Part shown: piece after piece, positions 14,508 through 22,108 of the stretch
How the letters are laid out: every line of letters begins with the position of its first letter
Position numbering within the stretch: the first letter of the stretch is position 1
Source: Candidatus Saccharibacteria bacterium UBA6209
GTDB taxonomy: Bacteria; Patescibacteriota; Saccharimonadia; Saccharimonadales; Saccharimonadaceae
Assembly: GCA_905370345.1 (NCBI GenBank)
Contig: CAJPKE010000009.1
Span: 1 to 25,856 of the forward strand
Length of the DNA: 25,856 bases
Direction of reading: 5' to 3'
Program-made: the position numbers and the translations under genes
The notes under the pieces: model-generated
Told to the model about the DNA's origin: nothing
The model's database searches: none
The model's input: the letters and a program-made list of their open reading frames with translations, nothing else

Positions 14508-15326
14508 TCAAATGCCAAAAAGTTCTTTTGTGTTGTGAAGAGTAGCTTGGCTTAAAACATCAAAATCAATATTTCGCTGCTTTGCCCAATATTCAGCCAC
14601 CAATCTCACATATTCTGGCTTGTTTATATTACCACGAAATGGCGTTGGTGTCAAGAATGGCGCGTCAGTTTCTAGCAATAATCGCTCCAGCGGGATTGAA
14701 GCGAACAATTCTTTTTGCAATTGATCCTTTGTGAATGTACTAATTCCATTAAGTCCAACGTACAAATTTCGCGAAAAACCTTTTTCTAAATTGTCACGCG
14801 TATCGGTAAAACTATGCAACACGCCGCGCAGTCTAGGAAAATTATCGAAGATTGGCCAAAAATCATCCCAAACTGACGGCTGACCCTTCGCACCATCGCG
14901 AACATGAAAACTTACTGGCAAATCATAATCTATTGCCATTTGAAGTTGCGCCTCCAAGCCCTCAATTTGCGTTTCTCGCGGACTGTTATTGTAATAATAA
15001 TCAAGTCCAATTTCACCAATTGCCACAATCGAAGAATTTTCCGTCTTATTCTCCAGCAAAGTTTTGACATCTTCCCAGCCATCTTTCGTATCGTGCGGAT
15101 GAACGCCAATTGCCGCCCAAGTAAGCTCATGGTTCGCAGCAAATTCCACAGCTTGGCGGCTACTTCGCTGGTCAGTACCGACACAAATCATGCCAATATT
15201 CGCCTCGATCGTTTCTTTGTAAAATTGCTCGCGATTGTCCGTAAAAAATTCCGTATCGTGCAAATGACAATGCGAATCTATCAGACGTAAACCCTCAGTC
15301 GCACTTTTCTTATCAGACTCAATCAT
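14508..15326 (-). CDS. tatD: TatD-family metal-dependent deoxyribonuclease
   Basis: An amidohydrolase-fold nuclease of the TatD/YcfH/YabD type. The metal-binding start is LIDSHCHLHD (15-24, His 20 and 22 region). GEIGLDYYY provides the glutamate, SFHVRDG and LHSFTD supply further His ligands, and LLLETDAPFLTP near residue 235 carries the conserved Asp. The length of 272 fits the family. It begins three bases after the metG stop, and the order metG-tatD is conserved in Bacillus (metS-yabD) and mycobacteria. Reported roles include DNA 3'-end processing and RNA quality control. The cellular substrate here is not known. Confidence 0.93.
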   Translation of the reverse strand: MIESDKKSATEGLRLIDSHCHLHDTEFFTDNREQFYKETIEANIGMICVGTDQRSSRQAVEFAANHELTWAAIGVHPHDTKDGWEDVKTLLENKTENSSIVAIGEIGLDYYYNNSPRETQIEGLEAQLQMAIDYDLPVSFHVRDGAKGQPSVWDDFWPIFDNFPRLRGVLHSFTDTRDNLEKGFSRNLYVGLNGISTFTKDQLQKELFASIPLERLLLETDAPFLTPTPFRGNINKPEYVRLVAEYWAKQRNIDFDVLSQATLHNTKELFGI

Positions 15327-15329
15327 AAA

Positions 15330-16841
15330 CTATTTAACCTGAGATTCTGTTTTCGGAGCGCGTGGATCTGGTGTATGAATATATTTGCGCGGGAATAAAG
15401 GTGTCAATTCTGACGGCACGACACCACTGGCAAACATATCATGAATTTTCTCGGCAGTTTGCGGCATGAATGGATGCAACATGTCGGACACTTGAAGTAA
15501 TGTACCGCAAGCGTGCGCCAAGATCTCACTCAAATGCGACTCTGCTTCTGGGTCTTTATCACGATTTTTAGCAACTTGCCAAGGCTGAACTCGCTCAATA
15601 TATTGATTCAAAGAACGAACAATTAGCCAAATTTCGTCCATTGCTTGATCAAACATATAGCTTTCCATAGCCTGACGATACGGTCCCATGTCGTGTTCTG
15701 ATTGTGGAGCGTCGCCAATAACGCCAGCTTGATAACTCTGCACCATTTTAGCGACTCGCTGAACCAAATTGCCCAAATCATTGCCAAGCTCACCATTATA
15801 CGCAGCTTCAAACTTTTCCCAAGTAAAGTCACCGTCATCCTGAGTAGGTACGTGACGCAAGAAATAATATCGAAACGCCTCAGCGCCGTAACCTGGAATA
15901 ATATCGACTGGACCAACACCATTTCCGAGACTCTTTGCCATTTTCATTCCACCAGAATTGATAAATCCATGAACAAGCAATACTTTCGGAAGCGGCAAAT
16001 CCAGCGCCATGAGCATTGCTGGCCAAATACCAGCGTGGAAACGGAGAATATCCTTGCCGATAACCTGCACGTCAGCCGGCCAAAAAGATTGCCACTCTTC
16101 TGGACGATCAGGATAACCGATAACCGTAATGTAATTGCTCAAAGCGTCCAACCAGACGTACATGACTTGATTATCATCACCAGGAACTGGCACGCCCCAG
16201 CTAAGATTTTTACGCGGGCGAGAAACCGACACGTCTTTCAGGCCGTCTTTCATCAATTCCAAAAACTCTTTTTTACGGAACTCAGGTACGATTCTCATTT
16301 TATTTGACTCAATTGCCTGACGAATATTGTCCGAAAAAGCACTGGTTTTAAAATAGTAATTTTCCTCACTCAAACGCTGATACGGAGTTTGGTGATCTGG
16401 ACAAACCCCATTATTATCGGCAGCTTCTTTATCCGTAACGAAAGCTTCGCATCCCTGACAATACCAGCCTTCATATGAACCTTTGTAAATGTAACCAGCC
16501 TCAACGAGCTTTTGCCAAATATATTGCACCGCAGCAACGTGATGCGCGTCAGTTGTTCGAATAAAATCTGTCACTGAAATATTCAGCTCGGAAATCATCT
16601 TCTTAAAATTGACGTGCGTTTGATCGACGTATTCTTGAGGTGTTTGATTCTGACTGGCAGCTTTGGCGGCAATTTTATTGCCATGCTCATCCACGCCGGC
16701 TTGAAAACGAACTTCGCGCCCGTTCTGTTTGGAATAACGCGCCCACACATCCGCCAACATATAGTCCATGGCATGCCCAACGTGTGGCAAGCCGTTTACG
16801 TAAGGAATAGCGGTAGTGATGTAAGCGTGTTTCTTAGTCAT
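15330..16841 (-). CDS. metG: Methionyl-tRNA synthetase
   Basis: It charges tRNA-Met with methionine. The class I signature is HVGH (20-23) within IPYVNGLPHVGHA. The zinc-knuckle region reads C128-x2-C131 then C147-x2-H150, so the fourth ligand is His where most one-knuckle enzymes have Cys. The second signature reads KMAKS (300-304) in place of KMSKS, so the middle Ser is Ala while both lysines are kept. ELGNDLGNLVQR (about 350-361) opens the anticodon-binding domain. At 503 residues it lacks the C-terminal EMAP-like dimerisation domain of the longer bacterial forms. The ATG is seven bases after a TATAAT, so it is probably leaderless. It heads a unit with tatD and two unknown genes. Confidence 0.96.
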   Translation of the reverse strand: MTKKHAYITTAIPYVNGLPHVGHAMDYMLADVWARYSKQNGREVRFQAGVDEHGNKIAAKAASQNQTPQEYVDQTHVNFKKMISELNISVTDFIRTTDAHHVAAVQYIWQKLVEAGYIYKGSYEGWYCQGCEAFVTDKEAADNNGVCPDHQTPYQRLSEENYYFKTSAFSDNIRQAIESNKMRIVPEFRKKEFLELMKDGLKDVSVSRPRKNLSWGVPVPGDDNQVMYVWLDALSNYITVIGYPDRPEEWQSFWPADVQVIGKDILRFHAGIWPAMLMALDLPLPKVLLVHGFINSGGMKMAKSLGNGVGPVDIIPGYGAEAFRYYFLRHVPTQDDGDFTWEKFEAAYNGELGNDLGNLVQRVAKMVQSYQAGVIGDAPQSEHDMGPYRQAMESYMFDQAMDEIWLIVRSLNQYIERVQPWQVAKNRDKDPEAESHLSEILAHACGTLLQVSDMLHPFMPQTAEKIHDMFASGVVPSELTPLFPRKYIHTPDPRAPKTESQVK

Positions 16842-16848
16842 GATATAT

Positions 16849-16857
16849 ATTATATCA
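16849..16857 (-). promoter_or_regulatory. Extended -10 promoter of metG, leaderless start
   Basis: TGA-TATAAT on the minus strand, seven bases (ATATATC), ATG at 16841: the same geometry as alaS. No terminator separates it from rsmA, whose stop is 13 bases upstream, so metG may also be read from the upstream transcript. Confidence 0.7.
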
Positions 16858-16869
16858 CCACTAGAACAA

Positions 16870-17658
16870 TTATCGTAGACGCCACTCTTTCAGTAGCCTC
16901 TTCCAATCTTCAATCGCCAAATCTTCAGCGCGAGCATCTGGTGAAATTCCTGCATTTTTCAGCAATTCTTCCGCCACAATCTTATCAATCCCCAACCCAC
17001 CGCTCAAGCTAGAACGCAACTTCTTTCGCTTAGCAGAAAATCCAGCCTTAACAATGCGGAAAAAATCCCTCTGATCTTCTGGAGTAATTAGCGGATTATT
17101 ACGAGTTCTTAAAACCACAACCTGCGAGTCAACTTTTGGCGGTGGCGTAAAAAACTGCCTAGGAACTTCAATATCCAACTCCGCTTCGGCAAAAATGCGA
17201 ACACCCACAGACAGAATACTCATATTCCCAGCCTCTGCCGCAATTCGCTCGGCGACTTCTTTTTGCACCAATAGCACCGCAATGCTCGGCTTATTTTCCG
17301 CGGTCATCAATTTTTCAACAATTTTGCTGGTAATGTAATATGGGACGTTAGCTACGACTTTGTAATTTTTTGGCAATTGATTCAGGTCAAATTGCAATAT
17401 ATCTTGATTTACGACAGTTAATTTTTTCCCAGGAAATTGCCCTGGTAGTTTTCGCGCCAAATCCACGTCAAACTCTACGGCAGTCACCGAATTAGCCCGA
17501 GCCAACAAGCGACTAGTCAAAGTACCCAGCCCTGGTCCAATCTCCAGTACAACATCATCACCCGTCAATTCGGCCGCTTCAGCAATATCCGCCAAAATCT
17601 CCGGATCTTTCAGCCAATGCTGTCCAAGCGATTTTTTTGGTCCATGAGAAGAAGCCAT
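16870..17658 (-). CDS. rsmA: 16S rRNA dimethyladenosine transferase RsmA (KsgA)
   Basis: RsmA dimethylates two adjacent adenosines near the 3' end of 16S rRNA, a late check in 30S assembly. The N-terminus KKSLGQHWLKDP is the family's GQNFL motif with His-Trp replacing Asn-Phe. LEIGPGLGTLTSRLL (38-52) binds S-adenosylmethionine, and NQDILQFD supplies the acidic adenosine contact. The catalytic motif IV is NVPYYITSK (104-112). FFTPPPKVDSQVV is the usual target-loop segment, and the helical C-terminal domain ends the 262 residues. Its ATG overlaps the stop of the upstream 3D-domain gene in TAGATG, so translation is probably coupled. Confidence 0.96.
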   Translation of the reverse strand: MASSHGPKKSLGQHWLKDPEILADIAEAAELTGDDVVLEIGPGLGTLTSRLLARANSVTAVEFDVDLARKLPGQFPGKKLTVVNQDILQFDLNQLPKNYKVVANVPYYITSKIVEKLMTAENKPSIAVLLVQKEVAERIAAEAGNMSILSVGVRIFAEAELDIEVPRQFFTPPPKVDSQVVVLRTRNNPLITPEDQRDFFRIVKAGFSAKRKKLRSSLSGGLGIDKIVAEELLKNAGISPDARAEDLAIEDWKRLLKEWRLR

Positions 17659-18684
17659 CTAGCGCCCATCTCCATTCGTCCAGTCGGTCGCTAAGTCAAA
17701 TCCGTGCGGATGCTTGGCTGCAAATCCGCCAGTGTCATAGACCTTTCCAGGACCCATACTTGTCTCAACCACCGAACATCGTGGATAGCTACCATAATTA
17801 GCCGCCACCAAAATATAGCCATCCTTATCAACCTTCGCGCCATCCGCCCGCACCGTATAAGTACCGCCGCTACCACAAGCTTTTATCACAATATTCATCG
17901 GCAAATCATAATACGTCTCGCGATGCGCTACGCCCTTGGAGTCGGTAAATATCTGCGCGCCCTTACTTTTCGTCAGTGGATTTTTAGGCTTCGTGCCAAT
18001 TATTTCAATCTGCTTCTTTGACTGCTTTGTGATTTCACCAACAACTTCCTTACGACTAATCTCGCGCTCGTTCTCTACCTCAACCTGATAAGTCACCTTC
18101 CGCACGCCCTTTTCCCCAAGCTGCTTAACACTCTTAAACCCAATCGGCTGAGAATCGTCCTTAATCTGCTCAATATCAAAATTAATATCAACTTCTTCAG
18201 TTATCGTTCGCTGTTTTGATCGCTCAATCTTCATTACCAGACCCACACCGTTCACCAAAAGATCGTCAGAATTCGTAAAATGCGTCTTATCTTCGCGATA
18301 TAAAGTCAGTCCAGCAGCCTTCGCAATCAAAGCTGGCGTCTGCTCGGCGGTAGTTACCTTTAGGCGCTTATTTCCATCGACAATTGTTATTGGACGAGCG
18401 CGGAAAATATTGACCTGGTATTTTGCGCCGGTCAGTTCCATATCAATATTTGGCTCAACCGCGTCAATCTTTTCGTCAATCGTAATCTTAGCCGCACGCA
18501 AGGCCTGCCGAACGGTCAATGCATTTGTGATAATCGTCTTTTCTTCACCGCGATCATAAATACGAACCAAATGCTCACCAGAAGTCTTTCCATCAGCAAA
18601 CGAAATCATTGGGGTCGCAATCGCAACCAACACAGCTAATCCAATAATTTTTCCAAAAAATAAACCTTTTGCGCGCATAATCAT
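17659..18684 (-). CDS. YabE-like secreted wall protein: DUF348, G5 and 3D domain
   Basis: A secreted or anchored peptidoglycan-active protein. From the chosen ATG, the signal sequence MRAKGLFFGKIIGLAVLVAI begins at residue 3. Two ubiquitin-like DUF348 modules (about 38-85 and 93-142), a G5 domain (about 154-232) and a 3D double-psi-barrel domain (about 254-341) follow. The 3D domain contains VYDTGGFA and HGFDLATDW, which supply the conserved aspartates. The same architecture is seen in Bacillus YabE. The frame opens at TTG 18708, only four bases after the -10 box and thus too close to be transcribed in full. I therefore use ATG 18684, with ATG 18678 as an alternative. It is a paralogue of the next upstream gene, lacking its third DUF348 and carrying a different C-terminal domain. 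rsmA follows at once. Confidence 0.85.
   Translation of the reverse strand: MIMRAKGLFFGKIIGLAVLVAIATPMISFADGKTSGEHLVRIYDRGEEKTIITNALTVRQALRAAKITIDEKIDAVEPNIDMELTGAKYQVNIFRARPITIVDGNKRLKVTTAEQTPALIAKAAGLTLYREDKTHFTNSDDLLVNGVGLVMKIERSKQRTITEEVDINFDIEQIKDDSQPIGFKSVKQLGEKGVRKVTYQVEVENEREISRKEVVGEITKQSKKQIEIIGTKPKNPLTKSKGAQIFTDSKGVAHRETYYDLPMNIVIKACGSGGTYTVRADGAKVDKDGYILVAANYGSYPRCSVVETSMGPGKVYDTGGFAAKHPHGFDLATDWTNGDGR
18362..18411. repeat. 50-base near-identical block shared by the two DUF348 paralogues (copy 1)
   Basis: This block encodes the FRARPITIVDGNKRLK region. It matches 19614-19663 at 48 of 50 positions by eye, with the differing bases at the 6th and 21st positions of each copy. Flanking sequence is much less similar, which suggests tandem duplication followed by local conversion or strong constraint. 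Confidence 0.8.
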
Positions 18685-18712
18685 ATAATAACTCGTTAAC
18701 CTAGTCAAATAA

Positions 18713-18721
18713 ATTATACCA
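18713..18721 (-). promoter_or_regulatory. Extended -10 promoter of the YabE-like gene and rsmA
   Basis: TGG-TATAAT on the minus strand. Expected initiation is near 18706, giving a leader of about 20 to 28 bases to the ATGs at 18684 and 18678. It excludes the TTG at 18708 as a practical start. Confidence 0.65.
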
Positions 18722-18741
18722 GACTAAGCACTTTTTATCTA

Positions 18742-18778
18742 TAGACTACAGCCAACTTACGTCGCCAGCGTTAGTCTA
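18742..18778 (-). other. Inverted repeat at the end of the RpfB-like gene
   Basis: Perfect 7-base arms TAGACTA (minus strand 18778-18772, including the TAG stop codon) and TAGTCTA (18748-18742), 23 bases apart. What follows is A-rich rather than T-rich, so a factor-independent terminator is doubtful. It could be a weak attenuator or an mRNA 3'-end structure. Confidence 0.4.
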
Positions 18779-19966
18779 CCACCATTTTTGGCGATTCCAT
18801 GCATTGTAAGCCCCAGCCCAACTGCCATATCTACTTACGGCATAATTATTGAAAACTCTAATCTGACAAACTGGATCACTTTGCCAATTTGGGCAAGCCC
18901 GAGAAAGCTTATCTATATTCGTCTGACCGAGCCCAGCATATTGCCCATTCCTAGCCGTCGTTCGCCAAGTTGACTCTTTCGTAAAAATGAAGTTCACATA
19001 GCCATAATCATCAGGGCTAATACCAGCCGCAGACATCCAATCCGAATGAGATCCAGAAGGTAGGCTAACTTTCGTCCCCACAATTTCAATCTGCTTCTTT
19101 GGCTCTTTTGTCACAACACTAGCAATTTCCTTACGACTCACCTCAACGCCGTTCTTCATCTCGATTTCATAAGTAACATTTTTCTTACCGTTCACGCCCG
19201 CTTGTTTTACTTCGCGATATCCCGAATCTCGATTCGCGTCTTGAACTTTTTCAACCTCAAATTTCACATCTTCTTCTGCGGTTATGGTTTGCTTGCCATT
19301 ACGCCAAAGCTCAATTTTCATTCCAGGAATAATTTTTGCCGAACGATCCACAGATAGTGTATCATCTTTCTTTGGGTTAATATTCTTCTCTTTCAATAGC
19401 TCGCCAACCGTCTTAGCATGTGTGCGAATGACAGATTCTTTGCCGTAAAGTACAAAATTAACCATCGACGCTCTGTCAATTTTCATCACCATGTTTGCGC
19501 CATCAACCGCCATATTATCGGAATTGGATAAAGCAGTTTTATCCTCTTCAAAAACTTCAATTCCAGCGGCCTTCGCAATCAAAACTGGTGTTTGTTCGGC
19601 AGTGGTTATTTTCAGGCGTTTATTTCCATCGACGATTGTTATTGGACGAGCGCGGAAAATATTAATGCTGTACTTCTCTGCCACCATCTCCGAATCAAGA
19701 CTCGGCTCGACTACGTCTTGGCGTTCATCAATAGAAAACTTAGCCAATTTCAAAGCCTCGCGAATCGTCCTCGCTTTTGTAACAATCGTCTTTTCTGCGC
19801 CCCTGTCGTAAATCGTCACCAACTTTTCGCCAGCCTTGGCTGCTGGCTTAGTAGCGTCAGCCAATGCTTGATTGACAAAAAATAGACCGCCAACCAGCAT
19901 CAATATCGCGCCAGAAACGAACGTAATTTTCTTAGAATAATGTTTTGCTTGTAATCTTATACCCAT
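18776..19966 (-). CDS. RpfB-like muralytic protein: three DUF348, G5, lysozyme-like C-terminus
   Basis: A secreted wall enzyme. A signal or anchor segment (about 13-36, ending NQALADA) precedes three DUF348 modules (about 49-96, 102-150, 170-216) and a G5 domain (about 222-298). The C-terminal about 90 residues look like a small transglycosylase/lysozyme-like domain: FIFTKESTW gives the likely catalytic E331, GQYAGLGQTN is the Gly-rich loop, and C358 and C367 may pair. The run of three DUF348, G5 and a C-terminal muralytic domain is that of mycobacterial resuscitation-promoting factor RpfB. Whether the last domain is a true Rpf fold or an SLT-type one cannot be settled here. The ATG has a leader of about 22 bases. 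Located directly upstream of its YabE-like paralogue. Confidence 0.85.
   Translation of the reverse strand: MGIRLQAKHYSKKITFVSGAILMLVGGLFFVNQALADATKPAAKAGEKLVTIYDRGAEKTIVTKARTIREALKLAKFSIDERQDVVEPSLDSEMVAEKYSINIFRARPITIVDGNKRLKITTAEQTPVLIAKAAGIEVFEEDKTALSNSDNMAVDGANMVMKIDRASMVNFVLYGKESVIRTHAKTVGELLKEKNINPKKDDTLSVDRSAKIIPGMKIELWRNGKQTITAEEDVKFEVEKVQDANRDSGYREVKQAGVNGKKNVTYEIEMKNGVEVSRKEIASVVTKEPKKQIEIVGTKVSLPSGSHSDWMSAAGISPDDYGYVNFIFTKESTWRTTARNGQYAGLGQTNIDKLSRACPNWQSDPVCQIRVFNNYAVSRYGSWAGAYNAWNRQKWW
19614..19663. repeat. 50-base near-identical block shared by the two DUF348 paralogues (copy 2)
   Basis: Partner of 18362-18411 in the same orientation, within the second DUF348 module of the RpfB-like gene. 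The high nucleotide identity, including third codon positions, goes beyond what the protein sequence requires. Confidence 0.8.
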
Positions 19967-19995
19967 AAGTTCACACCCACAACGCAGGTATTCTT

Positions 19996-20004
19996 ATTAT
20001 ATCA
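19996..20004 (-). promoter_or_regulatory. Extended -10 promoter of the RpfB-like gene
   Basis: TGA-TATAAT on the minus strand, where TGA is the uvrD stop codon (20004-20002). This is the same stop/-10 fusion as at 13736-13744. Initiation near 19989 gives about 22 leader bases, with GGGTGTG ahead of the ATG as a weak ribosome site. Confidence 0.65.
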
Positions 20005-22104
20005 AATTTTCTCCAAGCGCGCGAACTCGACGTTCAATTTCTTAATATTTCCATTGTCAAACTGGACCGTAACACTCAGCCCTTCGCTATCAATAATTTC
20101 CCCCGAACCAAAACTCGGGCTGCGAACTCGATCACCAACTTCCAAACCAATATCTTCCGAATAAAAATCAGGCTCTACCGTCGGTTGAGCTGGTCTATCA
20201 ACACCGCCAGCCATCAATCCCATCTCGTCCAAAAACCTCGATGGCATATTATAGCCAATCTGACCAAATTGCGTCCGAGAACTAGCACAACTAACGAACA
20301 ATTCTTCCCTCGCCCGAGTTACACCAACATAGCACAACCTGCGCTCTTCTTCGACGTCATCAGCGTTGCCGCTATCAAACACTCTTGCATGCGGCAAAAT
20401 CCCCTCTTCCAGTCCCGCCAGAAAAACCACCGGGAACTCCAAACCTTTAGCCGCATGAAGCGTCATGAGCGTCACTTGCTGATCGGCAGTTGTGTCCGTC
20501 GAAGACATCAAAGCCATCTCTTCCAAAAACGTCGCCACGTCAACGTAAGCCTTAGCTTCTGATAAAAGCACGCCGATATTTTCCATTCGCTCTTCAGCTT
20601 GCGGCGTTCCGTCGTTTATAAAATCTTCATAGCCAGTACTTTTCATGATTTTTTCAATCAGTTCAGCTGGAGATCCGTCAATTTCCTGCTGCAAATCGTG
20701 CAATTTTTGACCAAACTCTAGCAATGGACGTTTTGCGCGCGCTGTCAAGGTATCCGTCTCCTCAACCGCCAGCAACCCGCTAATTATATCTTTCCCTGAC
20801 GCGTCATTCCAGTCCAGAAACTTAGAAATACTTACTGCTCCAACACCGCGTTTTGGCGTATTCACAATTCGCAAAAAACTAACTCGATCACTCGGCTGAT
20901 ATAACAATCGAAGATATGCCAATAGATCCTTAACGACCGCTCGATCCAAAAATCGCAGACCGCCGACGATTTTATATGGAATATAGCTCTGACGCAGGGC
21001 TCGCTCAATTGCGTAACTTTGCGCATTTGTTCGGTACAACACCGCCACGTCGCCATATTGACGACCGTTCGCAATTTGCGCCTGAATCTCATTCGCAATC
21101 ACCAAAGCCTCCTCAGACTCATTGTATAATTGCCATAATTTCGGCTCAACACCGTCGCCATTCGCTGTCCATAAATTTTTATCAGTTCTATGAATATTAT
21201 GACTAATCAGCGCATTTGCCATATCCAAAATCGCGCCAGTCGAACGATAATTCTGCTCCAGCTTGACCACCGTCGTGCCTGGAAAATCACGCTCAAAATT
21301 GAGAATGTTAGTATAATCAGCCCCGCGAAAACTATAAATCGACTGAGCGTCATCACCAACCACGCATAAATTGCGACGCGAATTAACCAACAGCTTAATT
21401 AGCGCATACTGCACCGCATTCGTGTCCTGATACTCGTCAATCAGAATATGTTCGAATTGCTGCTGCCATTTATGGCGAATATCTGGCTTATTTCTCAATA
21501 ATTCCACAGTTTTTATCAATAAATCGTCAAAATCCAACGCCGAAGCGTCTTTCAAAGCTTTTTCATAAGCAAAAAACAATTCAGCTATTTTTTGCTCTCT
21601 TGGACCGCGAGTCGAAGCCGAAAAATCCTCGGCATTTCTCATCTCATTTTTAGCATTCGAAATAGCCGAAAGTACAGCTCGAGGTTTAATATCTTTATCC
21701 GTCAAGCCGCGAGACTTCATAATTTGCTTCATCAAGCTTATCTGATCATCGGTATCGTAAATTAAGAATCGCTTGTTCAGGCCAATATTTTCACCATCCA
21801 TCCGCAACATTCGCACGCAAATACTATGAAAAGTTCCCATCCACGGCATAAATTGCCGATTTTCAGAATCTTCACCCAATATTTGCGCTAACCTCTGACG
21901 CATTTCCTTCGCAGCCTTATTAGTAAATGTAACCGCCAATATTCGACTAGGAAATATTTTCAACTCGCCAATCAAATAAGCGATTCTATGAGTTAGAGTT
22001 TTAGTCTTTCCAGATCCAGCGCCCGCCAAAATCAACAGCGGCCCATCAGCGTGTGTCACTGCTCGAGCCTGTTCGCTATTTAATCCGTCAGTAAAATTAG
22101 ACAT
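20002..22104 (-). CDS. ATP-dependent DNA helicase UvrD/PcrA
   Basis: A superfamily 1A 3'-5' helicase for nucleotide excision and mismatch repair and for clearing replication blocks. Walker A is AGAGSGKT (27-34). TNKAAKEM is motif Ia, LIDEYQDTNAVQYA (221-234) is motif II, GDDAQSIYSFRGAD is motif III, and LEQNYRSTGAI is motif IV. VTLMTLHAAKGLEFPVVFLAG and EEERRLCYVGVTRAREELF are motifs V and VI. The last about 50 residues (VGDRVRSPSFGSGEIIDSEG) form the Tudor-like C-terminal domain that in PcrA contacts RNA polymerase. 700 residues is a normal length. UvrD and PcrA cannot be told apart here, so I give no symbol. The ATG lies six bases after TAAAAT, so it is probably leaderless, and it is four bases past the stop of the membrane protein gene. 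Confidence 0.95.
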   Translation of the reverse strand: MSNFTDGLNSEQARAVTHADGPLLILAGAGSGKTKTLTHRIAYLIGELKIFPSRILAVTFTNKAAKEMRQRLAQILGEDSENRQFMPWMGTFHSICVRMLRMDGENIGLNKRFLIYDTDDQISLMKQIMKSRGLTDKDIKPRAVLSAISNAKNEMRNAEDFSASTRGPREQKIAELFFAYEKALKDASALDFDDLLIKTVELLRNKPDIRHKWQQQFEHILIDEYQDTNAVQYALIKLLVNSRRNLCVVGDDAQSIYSFRGADYTNILNFERDFPGTTVVKLEQNYRSTGAILDMANALISHNIHRTDKNLWTANGDGVEPKLWQLYNESEEALVIANEIQAQIANGRQYGDVAVLYRTNAQSYAIERALRQSYIPYKIVGGLRFLDRAVVKDLLAYLRLLYQPSDRVSFLRIVNTPKRGVGAVSISKFLDWNDASGKDIISGLLAVEETDTLTARAKRPLLEFGQKLHDLQQEIDGSPAELIEKIMKSTGYEDFINDGTPQAEERMENIGVLLSEAKAYVDVATFLEEMALMSSTDTTADQQVTLMTLHAAKGLEFPVVFLAGLEEGILPHARVFDSGNADDVEEERRLCYVGVTRAREELFVSCASSRTQFGQIGYNMPSRFLDEMGLMAGGVDRPAQPTVEPDFYSEDIGLEVGDRVRSPSFGSGEIIDSEGLSVTVQFDNGNIKKLNVEFARLEKI

Positions 22105-22108
22105 ATAT

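Noticed and set aside
15702..16307. Plus-strand open frame of 201 codons opposite metG
   Set aside because: It lies wholly antisense to conserved metG sequence, with composition and residues that do not resemble a real protein.
18685..18708. TTG start of the YabE-like gene
   Set aside because: It lies four bases after the -10 hexamer, upstream of or at the expected transcription start. ATGs at 18684 and 18678 precede a normal signal sequence.
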